A stretch of DNA of 64,000 nt from Polytrichum commune. Its lineage: Eukaryota; Streptophyta; Polytrichopsida; Polytrichales; Polytrichaceae. The stretch lies in NCBI GenBank assembly GCA_950295325.1, contig OX485803.1, positions 73,981,554 to 74,045,553 on the forward strand. Direction: 5' to 3'. The position numbers and the translations under genes are program-made. A model generated the notes under the pieces. The model was not told the DNA's origin. It did not search any database and saw only the letters and a list, made by a program, of their open reading frames with translations. This document shows positions 57,577-64,000 of the stretch, piece by piece. Position 1 is the first letter of the stretch, and each line of letters opens with the position of its first letter.

Positions 57577-59352
57577 TATGTGGAACTTTCACCCCTCTAT
57601 GCAAGATGATTAAAAATGATTGACTTATTTGTCACTCATTCCCAAATTTAATTAAGTTGGCCGAAATTGCAATGGTGCATGTGGTGAACAACATGGAAGA
57701 TGAGCGAAACTTATCGTTTAGGAATTTTCATAAAGGCAATATTGTAAAATGCAATAGATTTTCATTTGGAATTTTGTAGTGTGAATATATTTCCAAAGGC
57801 AATTCAACCTCGTCCATTTCCCTTACACTAAAGATTCATAGATGAAAGAAGTGGAATTCTAACAATATGAAATTCATAGTGAAATTTAGATAGTAGGAGA
57901 CTTTGATACCTACGAGCAACATCGGATTTTGTAACCACAATCGGACCTTTCATGCAAATTGGATGTTTAGGATTTACATATAAAAGGGTTGTCATCTCCA
58001 TCAATACAAAGGATGGTGAAAATTGCCTAACACACTCAAAGTTGAGTTTTGATTAATGTATGCTAGAATAAAGACCAAGATTAATTTCAGACATATTTAA
58101 GCATCATACTTTGCCCATAGCCTCAAATTAATACTTACACTCATACTGACATACTTGCATGCTAGAATTGAGGACCAACATTGAATTGAATCACCTTTTC
58201 ATACCTTACTTTAGCCATAGCTTCAAATGGTTCGTACAATCTATCTTAAATTATTGGTTATATTCAAAATCAACCATTTGAAGGCAAAAATTAAAAGACT
58301 AGTGCTAAATTGACTCACTTTTGAACACCTTATCTTGCCCATAGTCTACACTTGCTTGCACAATATATATTAAGTTATTATTTACATTCAAGATCACTTA
58401 ATTGCATGCTATAATAGAAAAATAACCTAAAATTTACGCAAACTTTAACAATGTATCTCCTCCATAGACCCAAATTAATTGCACAAGTCATCTCAAATTG
58501 ATATTTACATAGCATTAAGTAGCAATGCTAGGAGGGTACCCTTTGAGTACCCGCAAAATTACCTCAACAAGAAGGGAAAAGCTTACAAAGCAAGGGTGAA
58601 TGAATGGATCATTAATAAAAAAAAATAATAGCTTTAAAAAGGTATCAAAGAGGTTTCTAATGCGGATGTCGGGAGACTTTTCCAAAAATTGCAAATACAT
58701 TTTTTATCTCATCAACTTTTCCCGTTGTTTTATAGCTATTTAAATTTGTTTAGATTGTAATTTAGCCTAGATTAGAACCTTTACCACCACTTGGCATTAA
58801 TATTGTCCTAGAGACCATCATAATTAATTCTTAGCATTGAAAGTAACTACCCAAATAGATTAAATATAACCTAAGTAAAACTCAAAATTATCGCTACCTT
58901 CGATGTACCTTTGTATACATTTTATTCTTTTTACACAAAGGAAGTAATCCGCCCGTATTAGACCAGTCATGTTCTTGAAGGTCTTCCTTGTTAAGGGTTT
59001 GCAAACATAGGGTTCTTCTCAAATGCGGAGGTCGATTTCTTCTTTTCGTGACGGGCTTGTTGCTTTTATTGAGCCTCAAGATGATCATCCAAAAATATGG
59101 AACCAGATTTATCAGGATTCATGAGGGTACCCTCTTCATGGGCGATGAAGATTTTTCTTCCACAATCTCAACGTCTGATCTGGGCCATGATGAGGGTAAG
59201 CTCTACATTAAGATCTGCGTGGATGATTCCTCTAGCGATGGCTGTAAAAGATGCCTCCATGCTTGTTGTGAAATTCTGCAAATATAAATATATTGTCCAA
59301 TGTCAAACAAGAGGTTCTCAGTATTGCAAAATTACCAATATATATTTGTCAT
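57577..59352. other. Spacer with weak coding-like debris near 58900-59290
   Basis: AT-rich to 58880. At 58894-59290 both strands carry frames without many stops (minus: NKPVTKRRNRPPHLRRTLCL). I cannot assign a family. Confidence 0.3.
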
Positions 59353-59708
59353 AGTGCATGGAGTTCCATTCGATTGAGTGGATCCCTAGTGCATGGAGTT
59401 CCACTCGACCAAGTGGATCCATAGTGCATGGTGTTCCACTCGATCGAATGGATCCCTAGTGCATGGAGTTCCACTCGACCAAGTGGATCCATAGTGCATG
59501 GTGTTCCACTCGATCGAATGGATCCCTAGTGCATGGAGTTCCACTCGATGGAGTGGATCCCTAGTGCATGGACTTCCACTCGGTCGAGTGGATCCCTAGT
59601 GCATGGACTTCCACTCGGTCGAGTGGATCCCTAGTGCATGGACTTCTACTCAATCGAGTGGATCCCTAGTGCATGGACTTCCATTCGACCAAGTGGATCC
59701 CTAGTGCA
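59353..59708. repeat. 35-bp minisatellite with palindromic core
   Basis: About ten head-to-tail units of 35 bases open AGTGCATGGAGTTCCACTCG and end AGTGGATCCCT. Each unit's centre is CCACTCGATCGAGTGG or a variant, a palindrome of up to 18 bases. Variants alternate between CGACCAAG and CGATCGAA types, suggesting a two-unit (70-bp) period in the first half. Confidence 0.93.
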
Positions 59709-60153
59709 GAAACAAATATATACAAATGGATCCATCAAGTATAAAAACAAGTGAAAAAATAAAATTCATGAGGGTGCTTACATTCCAAGCCAAAGTCATA
59801 TTTGGGTCGATCGTGCCACAGCTGTATTAGACCGTTGTTTTTTAGGCCTTCCTAATTTCACCCACACCCGGCAACAATATGTTATCTGGGTTGTCCATGT
59901 AGGAGTGAATTTGTTGAAGGAGTTGGAATTATTCAAGGTATAGGAGAGGCGGACGGTCATGCTTGGATCATCGCTCCAAACTATTGTACATAGCCAAACC
60001 TTCAATTTTTCTCGTAAAGAGTGCTCTGTATCCTTGTGGCCTATTATTTGCCTCGATGCAGCCACGCTGTGCTGACCGTTGATGATGATAAATTTCCCGT
60101 CTTTTATGTCATCCACGTCATGCCTTCTCTCCATTTTTCATCCTTCTTCGTCA
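59709..60153. other. No gene recognised
   Basis: Short overlapping frames only (minus 59796-60134), no family seen. Confidence 0.35.
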
Positions 60154-60203
60154 ATACTCCTCGGGTCTGTGCAATCCGAGGATTGCACAGACCCGAGGAG
60201 TAT
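60154..60203. repeat. Near-perfect 50-bp palindrome
   Basis: A 24-base arm starting ATACTCCTCGGGTCTG is followed by GA and then by its exact complement, ending CCCGAGGAGTAT. The two-base loop is too short for a natural RNA hairpin, and the sequence differs in base composition on each side. Confidence 0.95.
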
Positions 60204-60994
60204 GGACAAGAAGGGAGACCTGGTCCGGTTGTGGGCAGCCGGCTTGCCGCCGGCCTCTGAGCCGTTGCTGAATCCACAGATGAGGAGCCTCCCGGAGCCG
60301 ACTCCTCCACATGCCCTTCTTCTTCTTCTTTAAATTTTAAAAAAATGAATTTGTACTTGAAATTGGGATCAAGAATGCTCTTCTAGAGCTCAATGGCATG
60401 AATTCAAGCTTGCAAGCAATGAAATGACAAGAAATTCTGTAGATAATTCAATAATTTATCATCATAATTCATTTTGATGTGGCATTCACAAGCAAGCATT
60501 CTTCTTGTTGTTGTTCCGCAAATTTGCGGTGTTCTTCGCTTCAAAACTCCACAACTTTGTCATTTCTTGTCCTTACGCTCTCCCTTGCGTGTCATATCTC
60601 AAGAATGAAGAAGAAAAGAAGAAAAATGAAGGATTCTTACCAAGTGAGAAGAAAAAAAGTCAAACCCTTGTAAGAGCTCTAATTCTCTCTTCAAATACAC
60701 ACAATGAGTCAAGTTATCTCTTAGTCCATCACGGGAGAATCTAAGAGTGTAAGGGGAGAAGAAATCAAGATTTATTACAAAAACATGCAATCTTCACCTC
60801 ACACAAGCTCTCTCCACACACTCACTCACAAAGCTTGAGTTGGCAAGAATATCAAGCCAATGAGGAGGCTCCTAAGTGAGGAGCCTCCCTCTCTACATCT
60901 AAGATTCATCCATTCAAATCTAAATGAATCTAAATAAACGGATAAGGTGCGGCCGCCGACGCCGCATACCATGACATCCCGACATGTTTATTAA
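60204..60994. other. No gene recognised
   Basis: A GC-rich start (60210-60310, encoding shadows of Pro/Gly-rich frames) passes into AT-rich sequence. A GAGGAGGCTCC / GGAGCCTCC inverted pair lies near 60859-60890. Confidence 0.4.
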
Positions 60995-61322
60995 GGGCCG
61001 GTTTACACTACGGTGGAGAAGTCCACCGGTCATGAAAAAAAAGGCGTTTCTCAATTGTGATTGGTTGAAAATGCAACTCTTGACCGGTGGGTGTTTACAC
61101 TAGGTGAAAAAAAACAATGGTGGTGAACTTTTCTCCTGGATGATAAAATGACATGGCCGCCTACATGGTGGCACTTTTTGGAGTTGGGCTTCTCCGGAAG
61201 AGGAGTTTCTTGTCCGGCCTCAAGAGGCCGGAGAAGCCCAACTCAATAAAAAATTAATTTTCAAAAACAGATTTGGACCGTAGATTTTAGATCTGGTTTT
61301 TTTCAAAACCTAAGGTGTTGGC

Positions 61323-61361
<39 letters not shown>

Positions 61362-62306
61362 CTGTAGTAGCTCCTGAGCGATTTTTTTTTGTGCAATTTT
61401 TTTTCGCAATGGCTGGTTATTCACAATTTCAGTTTGGTAGTAGCCAAGATGAGGATGACCTCATTGGTAGTGAGAATTATTTTGAGCCCTCAAGGCAATT
61501 TCCAGGAAGTGCTTTTAGGGCTTATGTTAAAAAAAGTAGGCTTACTCACCCGTACACGATCTTTGAACATTTTTGTATTATATGATCCAAGAAGAAATTA
61601 TGACACATATCCACTTGGCCGGTCAAATTTCCACACCACCCTCTCCTTGCTCCCAAACAAAAAATATGTCATCATCATAATTGAAGCATTATGGTGATAC
61701 ATGATGGTTTTTTATATCGCCATAGTTGAAACGATAAAATACTTCAAAACCATAAAGATCATAAGAGAGCACAAAATCTGTCTTCTTCGATTATCCATGA
61801 TTGAAGATCAAAGATAAGAAGAGAGAAATTGATGAGGATGATTAAGAGGAGAGCATGTCTTAAATAATACCAAAGAGCAGTGCTTTGTCCAATGAGTATG
61901 GGTTTTCCCCTCTTCATTCTTAAACACTCAAGGAGACATTTATTTCCTACATGGGCCAAACTTGACAATTGGCAATTTGGCAATTTTCATTATCTTTTGA
62001 ATAAAATTGAACATTATATTACACAATTCTTATGAACACAATTCTTGTTGAAATCTTTTGATACAATGTGAATGTAGAGAATTATGGTTTTTTATCACAA
62101 AAAATCTTCACCATTAGGTGAACTTCTCTTCTCCGCTAAACTTCTCCTCTAGGTGTTTAGACTTCAACCGGTCAAGACTCCTTAAGAAATATTTTATTGC
62201 CTTTAATTCTTCTCCGGCACATCCACCATTTGCCTCATATAACCATGTCTTGGCCAAGCATTCTTGACCGACCGGAGGCCTTCTCCACTGTAGTGTAAAC
62301 CGGCCC
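60995..62306. mobile_element. PIF/Harbinger-type non-autonomous element
   Basis: Left end GGGCCGGTTTACACTACGGT (then GGAGAAG) mirrors the right end, CTTCTCCACTGTAGTGTAAA (then CCGGCCC). TAA flanks both sides (60992-60994, 62307-62309), the TWA duplication typical of PIF/Harbinger. The 1312-bp interior has a CT microsatellite (about 61327-61353), the internal pair CTTCTCCGG / CCGGAGAAG, and one short frame, but no DDE transposase. Confidence 0.85.
61409..61585 (+). CDS. 58-residue frame in the Harbinger-type element
   Basis: It starts MAGYSQFQFGSSQDEDDLIG and continues through FEPSRQFPGSAFR to HPYTIFEHFCII. The ATG follows a T-rich leader and the CT tract. It may be the 5' end of a protein encoded by the parent element (Harbingers carry a transposase and a Myb-like protein), cut off by internal deletion. 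I do not recognise a domain. Confidence 0.35.
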   Translation: MAGYSQFQFGSSQDEDDLIGSENYFEPSRQFPGSAFRAYVKKSRLTHPYTIFEHFCII

Positions 62307-62442
62307 TAAGTGTGTTAGTTTTACATTGCATAGACAAGGAAAAAACAAATCTTGCAAACCACACTTATGATTACTTTATTCGAATCATAGTTACCCGCCA
62401 CAATGGCCATCAAACTAAGCAGCATATTGGTGCATACAAACC

Positions 62443-62988
62443 TCAAGGGTTGCGATCCTCACATGGCATCTTACTTGAATCGTTATACTTACCCAACCCA
62501 AGCCTATGAGAAGCTCTTGAGGCAATTCTCGAGGCTTGAGCATCTCTCTTCACCTTGCAAACAACTTGTGTAATATTTCTATAGGTAGGTGGGCCGCGTC
62601 GATAGGTGATGAGCCGAAGGCAAGAGAAATGGCAATGAAAAGCGATGAGGACACTAGCAAGAAGACGTTGGCCACATGGGGCAAAGGCCACTGCCATCAA
62701 GACATAAATGATGGCAACCAAGGCGATAAAGATAGTGGCGAGCAAGTTGTAGTGGTGACGGCGAGCATAGAAGATTGCAACACCTAAGAAAATGGTGACT
62801 TCATATACAAGAACTTGGGGGTTCACGGAAAACACAAAGAGGGCTAATAGAAGAGGTTGATCACGAGTTCCACCTAAACTAGTAGCATCAAACACAAGAG
62901 AGTGATGAACATATGAGGGCAACGTACACAAAAGCTTGTGGACTTCAAATCCCAAGAGGATGTTCCAAACATGTATACAACTCTTCAC
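62443..62988 (-). CDS. Unrecognised multi-pass membrane protein ORF, 181 residues
   Basis: One long uninterrupted frame starting MKSCIHVWNILLGFEVHKLL. Three or four hydrophobic segments can be seen: about 46-62 (LLLALFVFSVNPQVLVY), 62-75 (EVTIFLGVAIFYA), 82-102 (LLATIFIALVAIIYVLMAV) and 108-122. A basic C-terminal tail contains TYRRGPPTY and KRDAQASRIASRASHRLG. Length and hydrophobic pattern support real coding sequence, possibly a terminal exon of a larger plant membrane protein. I see no family motif. It begins 137 bases beyond the Harbinger-type element. Confidence 0.45.
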   Translation of the reverse strand: MKSCIHVWNILLGFEVHKLLCTLPSYVHHSLVFDATSLGGTRDQPLLLALFVFSVNPQVLVYEVTIFLGVAIFYARRHHYNLLATIFIALVAIIYVLMAVAFAPCGQRLLASVLIAFHCHFSCLRLITYRRGPPTYRNITQVVCKVKRDAQASRIASRASHRLGLGKYNDSSKMPCEDRNP

Positions 62989-64000
62989 AACCTTTAAATT
63001 GCACCCTAACTAACCAAGGGCAATGAACTCCAAAACCTTGATGAAAGAGAACTGAAATCCAAACTTAACAAAGTGTAACAAACTTTGCCATCCATGAGAC
63101 CTTGGCGCAACAAGATCAAGCCTCAACCTCCATTGTCCTCTACAAGCCACCTTTAATCCCCATCAGCCAATACTACTCTTCTTTTTAAAAGTAAAAATTA
63201 GTAGGTTTAGTTACATTTTTTGGTTTAAAAGTAGTTAAGATGGCAAATTTGACATTTTTGTGGAGTTTAGGGTGGCTGCATTTTGATGAATTAAAGGGTG
63301 TACTTGACAAATGCATAGAACATGTGTGTCAATTTGGGTGGTGACTTTAATTATACTTGGAAGAAATCCAAGTCTAAATGTAAGCTTTGATAAGGTGAAC
63401 AATGGCCCCACGTAGAAAATAGTAAGCGGCTAATATATTCGCTTTCTAGATGTGGCCACACACCACAAACTAAGGAGAAAGTTGGCTACATATTAAAATT
63501 TAACAAGCCCATTGAAGTTAGCTATCCAAAAAGAGTAAACCAACCGTTTAGACCTCTAGAGGCTTCCAAGATCAACTAGTTTGCACACATATCAAAGGCT
63601 CAATGTAAAAACATCATGCACTTGGAGTACCTAGTACATTTCTACACCCAAAAAAGTTGTACCAACCCATTTAAACACGATAATACACTCTAAAATGAAC
63701 ATCATTGCTTATGTATAAAGATTGTTCATACAATCACGCATACAAGTACAAATAGATAGGGAGGGAGGTTTGCACTTGCATTAACAAAATTGCATCAAAA
63801 TGTCCAATTGTGGTTACAAAATGTGATGCTACTAGGAGGTATTAGAATCTCCTACTATTCAAACTTAACTCTCAATTCCGTACCATCGGAATTCCACTCC
63901 TCCCATCCATTAATCAAAAACCTCAACATGAGAAAAATTGACAAGGCTGAATTGCCTTTGGGAATACATTACCACTACAAGCCCCAAATGAAAATCTAAT
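62989..64000. other. No gene recognised
   Basis: AT-rich; the frame at 63790-63999 runs into the window edge and could be part of something outside, but has no recognisable motif. Confidence 0.35.

Noticed and set aside
59353..59708. Regular short repeats as a CRISPR array
   Set aside because: Units are contiguous with no variable spacers, and the window is plant nuclear DNA.

Overview
This is nuclear DNA of a land plant. It has spliced genes with GT-AG introns and codon phases that match across exons, a plant-type LRR receptor kinase, plant-type villin and CHY/RING E3-ligase fragments, and many plant DNA transposons (CACTA, hAT, PIF/Harbinger, pogo, MITEs, LINEs). The low gene density, AT-rich spacers and protein flavour would suit a seed-free plant (lycophyte, fern or bryophyte), but I cannot name the species.

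Layout. 0-10.8 kb, plus strand: an RS-rich exon, a GIY-YIG-like gene whose last intron lacks a normal acceptor, and three decayed intron-bearing fragments (CHY/RING E3 ligase, an unidentified protein with a reading-frame break, and a villin with an in-frame stop). Next come a tandem repeat and a 1.2-kb non-autonomous CACTA element (11155-12376). 13.2-22.05 kb, minus strand: an intact LRR receptor-like kinase. I could assemble 20 exons whose phases all agree, giving about 765 residues. 22-34 kb is mostly transposon debris: a dead pogo transposase, a fold-back element, a dead RNase H, and a second CACTA element. 34.1-36.9 kb holds a hAT transposase broken by a MITE, a frameshift and a stop. 38-45.6 kb contains a decayed copy of the middle of the receptor kinase, itself hit by a 3-bp-TSD MITE, an internally deleted LINE, and a direct repeat pair on either side.

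46.5-56 kb carries a second group of probable functional genes, all on the minus strand: two paralogous small proteins (46478-46831 and 53584-53898) and a two-exon membrane protein (54369-56027). 56-64 kb is again repeat-rich: a fold-back arm, a MITE with long TIRs, a 35-bp palindromic minisatellite, a near-perfect 50-bp palindrome, a PIF/Harbinger-type element with a TAA duplication, and an unrecognised membrane-protein ORF.

The likely functional genes are therefore the receptor kinase (membrane signalling), the small-protein pair and the 231-residue membrane protein. They share no visible pathway and sit apart in a transposon-rich background. No complete, clearly new multi-gene system is visible. 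The most unusual items are the GIY-YIG-like gene, the two CACTA elements with tRNA-like segments, and the MITE that sits exactly inside a hAT transposase reading frame.
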